Assembly: GCA_903862655.1 (NCBI GenBank)
Contig: CAIOZA010000119.1
Coordinates: 1 to 54,716, forward strand
Direction of reading: 5' to 3'
Source of the DNA: an uncultured Ignavibacteria bacterium
GTDB lineage: Bacteria > Bacteroidota > Ignavibacteria > Kapaibacteriales > UBA2268
DNA length: 54,716 nucleotides
Position numbers and translations under genes: made by a program. This document shows positions 34,185-42,103 of the stretch, piece after piece. The notes under the pieces were generated by a model. The model was given only the letters and a program-made list of their open reading frames with translations. It searched no databases and was not told where the DNA came from. Numbering within the stretch: position 1 is the stretch's first letter; the number at the start of each line of letters is the position of its first letter.

Positions 34185-34793
34185 CTACCTAGCCTGAAGG
34201 GGTGAACTTTCAAAGTTTGAACTCGATCCAAAGTTATTTGGAAGATTAATTGAATTAAAATCATTATTAGGATTATTGTTTAGATTAAAAAAATCGTCTG
34301 ATTTATTCTCATTTCCTGATCGATCTTGCCTCCTTCTAATTTCAGCTGATCTCAGTTCATCATCAATTCTCTGTCTTTCACCAGATTTCTTAACCTCATC
34401 TTCATGTTTCTTTTCCAATTTAGCTTGCTTTTGTTTAATAATCTGGTTCTTTTTGTGCTCAGCAGCTAATACTACTCCAGTAAACATGATTACTGTTGCA
34501 ATTGCAGTAATTGCAGCGTACACGATAAATGAACTATAAACACTAAAAATCAGTGATGTCTGCTCACCAATGTAATAAAACAAAAAAGCTACAAAAAAAA
34601 CGATCAAAGTAGCTCTGAATAATGTTTTAGATGGATAAGAGGTTACCCTTTTGACTCTTTTCTTCTCAGCTTTTAGTCTGCTCTGATGTTGCTTATCCCT
34701 GATTTTTTTTAGTTTTTCCCTATCGTCAATTTCTTTTTTAAGTGCTTTTTTGGATTCTGAACCTTCATCAGATTTATTTGTGTCTTTTGCCAT
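34185..34793 (-). CDS. Small membrane protein of unknown function in flagellar cluster
   Basis: I do not recognise this 202-residue protein. It has highly charged Lys/Glu-rich ends and two central membrane spans (about residues 58-78 and 85-110; LIVFFVAFLFYYIGEQ and AITAIATVIMFTGVVLAAE). A long probable coiled coil follows (KQKQAKLEKKHEDEVKKS), then an Asn-rich C-terminal tail (FFNLNNNPNNDFNSINL). It starts at an ATG with AGGA six bases upstream. Its place between flhG and fliA suggests a part in flagellar placement or regulation. I infer this only from position. Confidence 0.72.
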   Translation of the reverse strand: MAKDTNKSDEGSESKKALKKEIDDREKLKKIRDKQHQSRLKAEKKRVKRVTSYPSKTLFRATLIVFFVAFLFYYIGEQTSLIFSVYSSFIVYAAITAIATVIMFTGVVLAAEHKKNQIIKQKQAKLEKKHEDEVKKSGERQRIDDELRSAEIRRRQDRSGNENKSDDFFNLNNNPNNDFNSINLPNNFGSSSNFESSPLQAR

Positions 34794-34869
34794 GGTTGAT
34801 CCTGAATAAGTTGTTTAACATCCTGTTAATAAAATAATAAAACTTACAATACAAAAATAATAAAAATAA

Positions 34870-35622
34870 TTAATTTAACTTAAAACCGCCAAGTATTTTT
34901 TCAGAAAGGCTAAGTAATGCTTTGGCTGCCTCTGTATGAGGATATATTTTCACAAAAGGTTCTTGTTTCATGATCGAATATCTGATGTTTCTATCGTAAT
35001 TTATATAATCAAGAACATTTATCTGTTGCTTAAGAAATTTCTGTGTAGCTAAATTGAATTTCTTAGAAATTTCTTTCACATCGTCAAAGTCAACCATGTT
35101 ATTTGCCACTAAAAATATCTTCTTAAGATCCATCTTATTACTAAGCACTTTTATTAATGCAAAAGCATCAAGCAACGATGTGGGTTCATCTGACACTACA
35201 ATATTTACTAAGTCAGCAATAAGGCAACTTTGAATATTTTCTGCCGATAACCCGGATCCTGTATCAATCAATATGATTTCATATAAATTTTCTTTAATAA
35301 TCGCTTCTAAAGTTGAGAATATTATCATATCACCCTCTCGCTTTTCATAGCCAATTGCAGGTTGTCCTGCCGCTAGTGATAGATTGTCATTTAATCTATA
35401 GAAATACTTTTTTAAATCTCTCTTTTTTGAATAATAATCATTCATTCTAAACGGTGGCTCTACACCAAACATTATATGCTGATTAGGGAAGTCAATATCA
35501 GCATCCCATATCAAAGTTTTAAATTTTGATGATATTATGTATCCAATATTCGCTGTGATAAAACTCTTGCCGACTCCGCCTTTCCCGCTTGAAAATGTTA
35601 CAACTATTGGTTTCTTGGTCAT
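34870..35622 (-). CDS. flhG: MinD-like ATPase FlhG (flagellar number regulator)
   Basis: FlhG (FleN, YlxH) is a ParA/MinD-type ATPase that limits flagellar number, in part by acting on FlhF. The deviant Walker A is SSGKGGVGKSF near residue 11, followed by WDADIDFPN and LIDTGSGLS. VSDEPTSLLDAFALIK is characteristic of this subgroup. The 250-residue length is slightly short, and I see no obvious C-terminal amphipathic membrane helix as in MinD. Its ATG overlaps the flhF stop (ATGA), as in many flagellar operons. Confidence 0.9.
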   Translation of the reverse strand: MTKKPIVVTFSSGKGGVGKSFITANIGYIISSKFKTLIWDADIDFPNQHIMFGVEPPFRMNDYYSKKRDLKKYFYRLNDNLSLAAGQPAIGYEKREGDMIIFSTLEAIIKENLYEIILIDTGSGLSAENIQSCLIADLVNIVVSDEPTSLLDAFALIKVLSNKMDLKKIFLVANNMVDFDDVKEISKKFNLATQKFLKQQINVLDYINYDRNIRYSIMKQEPFVKIYPHTEAAKALLSLSEKILGGFKLN

Positions 35623-36743
35623 ATTGACATATCCGTTAATATTAAATTTCCGAGTAATTCAGCTGTTGCCGGTTCAATGTCGTCTGGTATTTCCTGGCCT
35701 ACCGAGAAATAGGAAACAGGAAAGAAATATTTTCTCAGTACCTCAAGCAATTCTCCGCTTATTGATAATTCATCAATCTTTGTTACTATTATTGATCCTG
35801 GATTCAATTTTGAAAACTGTTTGATTGTCTCATTCAAATTATTCTTAGAAGCTGTGGCACTCAGTACCAAATAAAGATGACTGCAATTCGAAGCTCTTAT
35901 ATAGTCTGATAACTCTGAAATATGGTCAGCATTTTTGTGACTTCTTCCTGTTGTATCAATAAATATAAAATCTCTTTCTTGCTCTTCGGATACAATTTTT
36001 GCAATATCATTTGCATTATATGCCGACCTGAATGGTATGCCGGCTATTGAAGCAAATGTCTGTAATTGATCCGAACCTCCTACTTTATGTGTATCTGCTG
36101 ATATCAGCAAAGTGTTAGCAGAATATATCAGTTTTGATAGTATTGCAAGTTTCGCGAGTGTCGTCGTCTTTCCAGAACCGGTTGGACCAACAAATACAAA
36201 GACATTCCTTTGCTCTGCTTTCTGAAACGGTTGACTAAACTTTATCTCCTTGAGTAGCAAATCTTTTGCAAATGTTTTTAATTCACTTAATGTATTATTA
36301 AAATACAATGAGGAAAGTTTCCCGGTTATTTCCAGTGAGTATTCTTCACTGAATCCTGCCTTAATGATTGATTTATATAATTCGCCAAATTTGTCTCCCA
36401 ATGAGCCACTATATTTGTATTTTAGTAAATCATATATCTCATCAATCTTTGTTGACATTGACCCTGCATATCCTGATGTCATATTCTCAGGATGATACGA
36501 ATTATTCTCATCTTTATCAGAATAATCCTGAATTTTAGATTTGAATTTCTTTTCGGGAATATCAACAGAAACATCATCTATGGTATGATCCGCAGAAGCA
36601 GTAATCTCTATTGATTCTTTACCGCCAAGTGTTGGATTACTAAAAGATCTGGTTGAGATTATCACTGCATCTTCACCCATTTCTCTGGATATGATTCTCT
36701 TTCCTTCGCTTAGACTCGAAACGATAAATTTTCTAACATTCAT
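35619..36743 (-). CDS. flhF: SRP-type GTPase FlhF (flagellar placement)
   Basis: FlhF is a third SRP GTPase beside Ffh and FtsY that marks where flagella assemble. The N-terminal B domain begins MNVRKFIVSSLSEGKRI and GEDAVIISTR. A variable linker and N domain follow, then the GTPase motifs FVGPTGSGKTTTLAKLA, SADTHKVGGSDQLQTFA, IDTTGRSH and VTKIDE. The G3 motif reads DTTGR rather than the usual DTAGR, which is unusual. The length of 374 residues is within the family range. It is the first gene of the operon flhF-flhG-unknown-fliA. flhA, often upstream, is not present: the next 340 bases are intergenic. Confidence 0.9.
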   Translation of the reverse strand: MNVRKFIVSSLSEGKRIISREMGEDAVIISTRSFSNPTLGGKESIEITASADHTIDDVSVDIPEKKFKSKIQDYSDKDENNSYHPENMTSGYAGSMSTKIDEIYDLLKYKYSGSLGDKFGELYKSIIKAGFSEEYSLEITGKLSSLYFNNTLSELKTFAKDLLLKEIKFSQPFQKAEQRNVFVFVGPTGSGKTTTLAKLAILSKLIYSANTLLISADTHKVGGSDQLQTFASIAGIPFRSAYNANDIAKIVSEEQERDFIFIDTTGRSHKNADHISELSDYIRASNCSHLYLVLSATASKNNLNETIKQFSKLNPGSIIVTKIDELSISGELLEVLRKYFFPVSYFSVGQEIPDDIEPATAELLGNLILTDMSI

Positions 36744-37082
36744 CTTGCTTTAATACCTAATTGATAAAATTCAAAATCAATATATCAAATATCATACCCT
36801 ATTTTTAAACTTTTTTTTAAGTATTAGATCAAAGAGTTTTTAATGACAACAAAAATGTCGTATTTTTGAATTATGCGGAGTTTAACATTAATAGCAAATA
36901 CTTGTCAGGTCATAAAAGGAACAATCCGTGGAGGTTCCTTTCTGTCGTGCATTGCTTGCAAATCATCTCTTATTAAATCTCTGCATAATTCCACCTATCA
37001 ATCCTTCTAGCTTATTCTTAAGCCATTATTGTTTCCAGTTGTTCAATCGTAATTTAAATAAAACAAAATATAGGATATTAAA
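36744..37082. promoter_or_regulatory. Divergent regulatory region between flhF and lat
   Basis: No gene is visible. A TAnnTTTG box (TATTTTTG, 36861-36868) points toward lat but lies 214 bases before its start, which would leave a long leader. In that leader AAAGGAAC (36915-36922) and GTTCCTTT (36934-36941) form a perfect 8-bp hairpin. I see no match to a known riboswitch. The leader could be regulatory or could contain a small RNA. Confidence 0.35.
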
Positions 37083-38447
37083 ATGTCACTCGTAAACAGT
37101 TTGATGGTTGATTATCAACCAAAGTATAATGTTGAGGCTAAAGATGTTCATGGAGAACTTTCTAAACGCATGTTAGCCGATGGATTTGATTTTGTTCTCG
37201 ATCTGAACCAAAGTAATGGTTCTCATTTTATTGACAAAGTTAGTGGTAAAAACTATCTCGATTTTTTCTCATTTTTTGCGGCAATGCCTATTGGCATCAA
37301 CCATCCTAAGATGAATAATGAATCATTTATCAATTATCTTGGTAAAATTGCTCTGAACAAACCATCCAATTCTGATGTTTATACAGAACAGATGGCTGCT
37401 TTTGTTAAAACTTTTTTCAAAGTTGCAGTTCCTGATTACTTCAAATACATATTCATGATTGATGGTGGTGCACTAGCCGTTGAGAATGCACTCAAAACTG
37501 CATTCGACTGGAAAGTAAGAAAGAATTTCAAAAAAGGATATACTTCTGAGCGTGGGCACCAAATTATTCATTTTCATCAGGCATTCCATGGCAGAAGCGG
37601 CTATACTATGTCTATGACTAACACCGATCCTGCTAAGATCCAGCTTTATCCTAAATTTGACTGGCCCAGAATTACCAATCCAAAACTCGAGTTCCCATTG
37701 AATGAAGAGAGAATCAATAATACAATTGCTCTCGAGAAACAAGCCATAGAGGAGATTAAATCTGCATTCATGAATAACAAAGATGACATTGCCGCTATTA
37801 TCATTGAACCAATTCAATGCGAAGGCGGAGACAGTCATTTCAGAACTGAGTTTCTACAGGAACTGAGAAATTTTGCAGATAATAATGAAGCTCTTCTAAT
37901 ATTCGATGAAGTTCAAACAGGCTTGGGAATGACCGGTAAAATGTGGTGCCATCAGCACCATGATGTCAAACCCGATATTCTTGTTTTTGGTAAGAAAGTA
38001 CAGACTTGTGGTATTCTTGTCTCCGATCGTATTGATGACATTCCAGAAAATGTTTTCCATACTTCCAGCAGAATTAATTCTACCTGGGGCAGCAATCTTG
38101 TCGATATGGTTAGGTCAACAAAATATCTTGAGATAATCGAAGAAGATGATTTGGTAGGAAATGCTGAAAGAATGGGGGATTATCTAAAAGACAAAATAAA
38201 TAGTCTTTTTGAGAAATATCCTAATCTCGTTGGTAATCCAAGAGGACGTGGATTATTAAGAGCATTTTCTATGCCTACTGCCGAACTAAGAAATCAATTC
38301 AGAAATGAATGTTATTCTCGTGGATTCATCATTCTGGGTTGCGGAGACAGAAGTATCAGGTTCAGACCTGCATTGGATGTAACTCCAGACACAATTGATT
38401 TAGGTATCAATTTAATTGAAGATATTTTTCAGGACATGAAGCAATAA
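37083..38447 (+). CDS. lat: L-lysine 6-aminotransferase
   Basis: This class III PLP aminotransferase moves the epsilon-amino group of lysine to 2-oxoglutarate, giving 2-aminoadipate semialdehyde, which cyclises to piperideine-6-carboxylate. The protein resembles the mycobacterial and actinobacterial Lat family throughout 454 residues: MIDGGALAVENALKTAFDWK, HFHQAFHGRSGYTMSMTNT, IIEPIQCEGGDSHFR and IFDEVQTGLGMTGK. The cofactor lysine lies in FGKKVQTCG (Lys304 or 305). The GGALAVENA and EGGDSHFR words separate Lat from ornithine and acetylornithine enzymes. No partner dehydrogenase is adjacent. It has a single terminator and no neighbours in the same direction. Confidence 0.92.
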   Translation: MSLVNSLMVDYQPKYNVEAKDVHGELSKRMLADGFDFVLDLNQSNGSHFIDKVSGKNYLDFFSFFAAMPIGINHPKMNNESFINYLGKIALNKPSNSDVYTEQMAAFVKTFFKVAVPDYFKYIFMIDGGALAVENALKTAFDWKVRKNFKKGYTSERGHQIIHFHQAFHGRSGYTMSMTNTDPAKIQLYPKFDWPRITNPKLEFPLNEERINNTIALEKQAIEEIKSAFMNNKDDIAAIIIEPIQCEGGDSHFRTEFLQELRNFADNNEALLIFDEVQTGLGMTGKMWCHQHHDVKPDILVFGKKVQTCGILVSDRIDDIPENVFHTSSRINSTWGSNLVDMVRSTKYLEIIEEDDLVGNAERMGDYLKDKINSLFEKYPNLVGNPRGRGLLRAFSMPTAELRNQFRNECYSRGFIILGCGDRSIRFRPALDVTPDTIDLGINLIEDIFQDMKQ

Positions 38448-38471
38448 TACTATTTAATTAATTCAAATTTT

Positions 38472-38497
38472 AGAAACGGAATAAATACCGTTTCTTT
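38472..38497 (+). terminator. Intrinsic terminator of lat
   Basis: An 8-bp stem (AGAAACGG at 38472-38479 with CCGTTTCT at 38488-38495) is followed by TT and further T/A-rich DNA. The flanks extend the pairing weakly. Confidence 0.65.
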
Positions 38498-38541
38498 GAA
38501 ATTATTAAAATTATTTAGCAAATTACATTGCCTTTAGCTCT

Positions 38542-38591
38542 CCCTCTCCAATTGTTGGATAGGGTTGGGGTGATGACAATTATGTATTTAT
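38542..38591. repeat. Dispersed intergenic hairpin repeat, copy 2
   Basis: This is a diverged copy of 465-513, starting CCCTCTCCAA and ending ATGTATTTAT. The right arm of the hairpin is degraded (GGATAGGG instead of GGAGAGGG). The rest of the gap up to 38747 shows no gene and no further clear signal. Confidence 0.6.
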
Positions 38592-38747
38592 AACGATCTG
38601 ATACATAAGAAATAGATTTAAGAACAAAGATTAACGATTGATGATTTTTGAGACGAAGCATGGTAATCCTGTGCTTACTACAGCAAAGCATTGCATTATA
38701 TCAATTTTCAGATTCAATCAATTCTTATTCTCAACATAACACACTAA

Positions 38748-40253
38748 TTATTGAATCTGTTTAATTTCTACTCTGCGGTTTTTAGCTGGATCTTTCGATA
38801 TTTGTTCTGATTTTCCTTTACCAATTACAATTAGTTTGGTCTTGTCAAATCCGAGATTTGCTAATGTATTTGCTACTTCTTCAGCTCTTAGTCGTGACAA
38901 ATTCAAATTGTATACTTCGCTACCCTGTTCATCCGTATAACCAATAATCTCCAGTTTTGATATTTTGGGAATGGGAATTGAATCTATAAATTTTATAATT
39001 TCGTGAACTGTGGTTTGTTTTACTTTAAATTTGTCGTAGTCAAAATAGATTGTTGCTAGCACGCTGGTTGTAGCTTTTTCTTTGCTAAGTGTTATGTCAT
39101 GCTTCACAAGCTTAGGATATCTTTGATTCTTTGTACTGACCGATAGTCCAAATTCCTTAAAACCTACCCGTGTGACCAAAATCGATGAAAATGAATCATT
39201 GGGGACAACTATGCAGTATTCTCCTGTTTCAGGATCGCTCTCATAGTAATCAGCTTTGCTTCCATTATCAGTTGTTACTTTTATATCAACTGATCCGTAA
39301 GACTGATTTTCTCCATATACGTCTGCAAGTATAATTCTTCCAAATACTAAAGAATATCCTAATGGTAATAGTGAATCCGGAATACACACTTCATATATGC
39401 CTTCCCTTTTTGCAGTAGAGTCCCATGAAACAATAAATGCGGTGTCGGCAACTGATGTCATGCAAATGGAGCTTTCATCTTCAGTTGTGTTAATGTTCTT
39501 ACCTAAATTAATCGGATCTGACCAGTTGGTCCATGAATCATCAAGTCTTCGTGTCATATATAAATCTTTTTTCCCAAACCCATTTCTTCCGTTAGAGGAA
39601 AAATAAATTGTTTTGTTGTCATAAGCTAAATAAGGCGAACCATCTATTCCAGTAGTATTCAACATGCCTAAATTTTTGGGTTGAGAAAAAGTACTAGTAT
39701 TACTTTCCCTGAAACTAACATATAAATCCAGACCGCCTTTGCTATCGTTGCCTTCAAGTGCTAGAATTATGATTTGTCTATCTGCTGACATGCAAGCAAA
39801 GTAATTATCTGATTTATTAGAAAAATTACTAATTTTTATTTGCTGAGGTTCTGACCAGCCATTGAGAGCTTTGCGTGCAATGCAGAAACCTGGGATTTTA
39901 CCAAAGCCAAAGAATAAGCCATAACCATCTGGAGTTATAGAGAATAAAACATTAGAAGACTTTGAATTTATTGACGAACCAAGATTTATTGGCTCTGTCC
40001 AAGCACCATTGATATCCTTTTCGGATTTCCAGATATCATCAATATCCTTGGTCCCATCCATATTGTCTGGGTGAAGTTTCCTGTCAAAGAATAGAGAATT
40101 ACCTCTGAAGTTAATCACCGGTAGCAATGATGGCTGATAACTATTGATGGTCTCTGGCAGTCTGGTTTTACAACTCTTTTCGGTCTGAGCCTCCAAAGAA
40201 TAAGTTAGTAATAAAATTAAGATTGATAACAAATTTAAACTGAATCTGAACAT
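38748..40253 (-). CDS. OmpA-family protein with PD40 propeller (PorE-like)
   Basis: The 501-residue protein has a signal peptide (about 1-23) and a beta-propeller of PD40/WD40-like blades (about 45-300). Words such as SITPDGYGLFFGFG and TIYFSSNGRNGFGKKDLY mark the blades. A carboxypeptidase-regulatory-like domain follows (about 305-385). The C-terminal OmpA domain (about 395-500) has IYFDYDKFKVKQ, GYTDEQGS.. YNLNLSRLRAEEV and KNRRVEI and binds peptidoglycan. This order is that of PorE of the T9SS and of related Bacteroidota proteins. No other por gene is nearby, so function in T9SS is likely but not certain. No terminator is seen before the neighbour. Confidence 0.82.
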   Translation of the reverse strand: MFRFSLNLLSILILLLTYSLEAQTEKSCKTRLPETINSYQPSLLPVINFRGNSLFFDRKLHPDNMDGTKDIDDIWKSEKDINGAWTEPINLGSSINSKSSNVLFSITPDGYGLFFGFGKIPGFCIARKALNGWSEPQQIKISNFSNKSDNYFACMSADRQIIILALEGNDSKGGLDLYVSFRESNTSTFSQPKNLGMLNTTGIDGSPYLAYDNKTIYFSSNGRNGFGKKDLYMTRRLDDSWTNWSDPINLGKNINTTEDESSICMTSVADTAFIVSWDSTAKREGIYEVCIPDSLLPLGYSLVFGRIILADVYGENQSYGSVDIKVTTDNGSKADYYESDPETGEYCIVVPNDSFSSILVTRVGFKEFGLSVSTKNQRYPKLVKHDITLSKEKATTSVLATIYFDYDKFKVKQTTVHEIIKFIDSIPIPKISKLEIIGYTDEQGSEVYNLNLSRLRAEEVANTLANLGFDKTKLIVIGKGKSEQISKDPAKNRRVEIKQIQ

Positions 40254-40316
40254 AGGGATTTACGTTTATAATATAAAATATTCCATTGCTTTAAACGGAA
40301 AAAAATAAGAAAGCTT

Positions 40317-40943
40317 TTAATTATCTCGAAAAAAGTGTGTTAAGGTTTGCTTGATAACGTGCCAATCGAATCCCTGACGCTGAAGAAAAGATGCTAATGT
40401 AGATTTTTGTTTGTCGATCGGCTTACGGCTAACCGACCTCATTTTTTTTTCTGCAGCTTGCAACGCTATCGTTAGATTGTCCTCTTCTGGAAAATACTCT
40501 TCGATCGATTCATGTATTATATCCTTAGGAACGCCACGTTTATACAACTCCAGAATAATTCTCTGCTTTCCAGATGGTTTTTTTTTGATATACATCGGAA
40601 TAAAATCTCGAGCAAATCTGACATCGTCCAAAAGATTAAAATCTTTGAGAAAAGCAATAGCTAAATCAATTTCTTCAGGATTGAATTCTTTCAGCTTTAA
40701 TTTTTCAATTGTCTGCTTTATAGTCCTTGGCTTATAGGATGCATAATTGTAGGCAGTCTGTTTAGCATCAATAATTCGCTGTTCAGCATTCAGCAGATTA
40801 AAAACTTTATCAGTAAAAGGTTGATTCTTTAATATGCTGTATTTCAGAATCAGATCAGTGGAGAAATCATAAAAATCCCCGGTGTCAAGTATTACTCTGC
40901 ACCGGGGTTTATATTTAAGCTTTATTATTGAAACAACTATCAA
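40317..40943 (-). CDS. recX: Recombination regulator RecX
   Basis: RecX binds RecA filaments and modulates their activity. The 208-residue protein shows the three-helix repeats of the family (TIEKLKLKEFNPEEIDLAIA, LKDFNLLDDVRFARDFIP, KPSGKQRIILELYKRGVPKD). It lies 12 bases downstream of recA, the usual arrangement. The start is a TTG at 40943 with GAGA just upstream; no ATG is available for about 100 codons, so a non-ATG start is needed. A terminator-like hairpin lies inside its first 25 codons (separate entry), which would lower its expression relative to RecA. Confidence 0.88.
   Translation of the reverse strand: MIVVSIIKLKYKPRCRVILDTGDFYDFSTDLILKYSILKNQPFTDKVFNLLNAEQRIIDAKQTAYNYASYKPRTIKQTIEKLKLKEFNPEEIDLAIAFLKDFNLLDDVRFARDFIPMYIKKKPSGKQRIILELYKRGVPKDIIHESIEEYFPEEDNLTIALQAAEKKMRSVSRKPIDKQKSTLASFLQRQGFDWHVIKQTLTHFFRDN
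40872..40907 (-). terminator. Hairpin plus T-tract inside the 5' end of recX
   Basis: On the minus strand, CCCCGGTG (40907-40900) and CACCGGGG (40884-40877) form a perfect 8-bp GC-rich stem followed by ATTTTT. It lies 49 bases after the recA stop, within recX coding sequence. It fits an intrinsic terminator or attenuator that lets only part of recA transcription reach recX. Confidence 0.6.
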
Positions 40944-40955
40944 TTTATCTCAACT

Positions 40956-42011
40956 TTAAAGAACAACTTCTGCTTCTGGTTTTTTTAGATTTGATTTGAG
41001 TGTTTCTATAACCTTTTCTTCCAATTGTTTAAGAAGAGCGGGTGAATCCACAAGAATTTTACGCAATCCTTCTCTGCCCTGAACGCGTTCCCCATTGAAT
41101 GAATACCATGATCCACTCTTGACAACAATACCAAATTCTGATCCAACATCAATCAAATCACCAATTTTGGAAATACCCTCGTTATACATGATATCGAATT
41201 CAACTTCCTTAAATGGTGGTGCAACCTTATTCTTTACAACTTTTATTCTTACGCGGTTACCAATTATTTCCTGCCCTTCCTTAATTACTTCTTTGCGGCG
41301 AATGTCTAAACGAACGGAAGCATAGAATTTAAGAGCATTACCACCTGTGGTTGTTTCAGGATTGCCATAAACCACTCCAATTTTGGAACGTAACTGATTA
41401 GTGAATACAACACAAGTATTTGATTTACCTATTGCAGCGTTAAGTTTACGCATTGCTTGCGACATTAATCGTGCATGTGATCCCATCTGAGCATCACCCA
41501 TATCTCCTTCGATTTCAACACGAGGAGTTAGAGCTGCTACAGAGTCAATGACGATTACATCAATTGCACTGCTTCTTACAAGTGATTCTACAATTTCGAG
41601 AGCCTGCTCGCCGAATTCAGGTTGGGACAGAAGGAGGTTGTTCAGATCTACTCCAAGCCTTTGAGCATAGTTAATATCCAGAGCATGTTCGGTATCAATA
41701 AATGCGGCAAGACCGCCATTTTTCTGAGCTTCAGCCATAACATGAAGACAAACTGTTGTTTTACCGGATGATTCCGGACCAAATATTTCAGTAATTCTTC
41801 CACAAGGTAACCCTCCAACTCCAATCGCTGCATCTAGTGAAATACAACCGGTTGATATAGCATCAATAGCCACCACACTCGAATCGTTGAGTCTCATAAT
41901 CGAACCTTTGCCATGCTGTTTTTCGATCTGGTCAATTGCTATTTTTAGTGCTTTGAGTTTTTCTTCTGATACAGTGTTTTTTACCTGTTCGATTTTCTGT
42001 TCTTTTGCCAT
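40956..42011 (-). CDS. recA: Recombinase RecA
   Basis: RecA forms filaments on single-stranded DNA and drives strand exchange and SOS induction. Walker A is GPESSGKT at residues 78-85. Loop and core motifs [20 protein letters not shown] and [14 protein letters not shown] are standard. Length is 351 residues. It starts at an ATG with recX downstream. In the 92-base gap upstream, a short palindrome (42064-42077) might be an SOS operator. Confidence 0.98.
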   Translation of the reverse strand: MAKEQKIEQVKNTVSEEKLKALKIAIDQIEKQHGKGSIMRLNDSSVVAIDAISTGCISLDAAIGVGGLPCGRITEIFGPESSGKTTVCLHVMAEAQKNGGLAAFIDTEHALDINYAQRLGVDLNNLLLSQPEFGEQALEIVESLVRSSAIDVIVIDSVAALTPRVEIEGDMGDAQMGSHARLMSQAMRKLNAAIGKSNTCVVFTNQLRSKIGVVYGNPETTTGGNALKFYASVRLDIRRKEVIKEGQEIIGNRVRIKVVKNKVAPPFKEVEFDIMYNEGISKIGDLIDVGSEFGIVVKSGSWYSFNGERVQGREGLRKILVDSPALLKQLEEKVIETLKSNLKKPEAEVVL

Positions 42012-42063
42012 GTTTTTATTTTTAATTAATTCAACAAATCTTATTTATCTTTTTAAAATATTA

Positions 42064-42077
42064 AGTAACAAATTACT
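42064..42077. promoter_or_regulatory. Palindrome upstream of recA, possible operator
   Basis: AGTAA (42064-42068) and TTACT (42073-42077) form a 5-base inverted repeat with a 4-base spacer, 53 bases before the recA start. It does not match the Gram-negative or Gram-positive LexA consensus. LexA control is a guess from position. Confidence 0.25.
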
Positions 42078-42103
42078 AATTTCATATCTTTATTTTTCAA
42101 CAA

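Noticed and set aside
36744-37082. Lysine riboswitch before lat
   Set aside because: Only one 8-bp hairpin is visible; the multi-helix core of the lysine riboswitch is not recognisable, and lat degrades rather than makes lysine.
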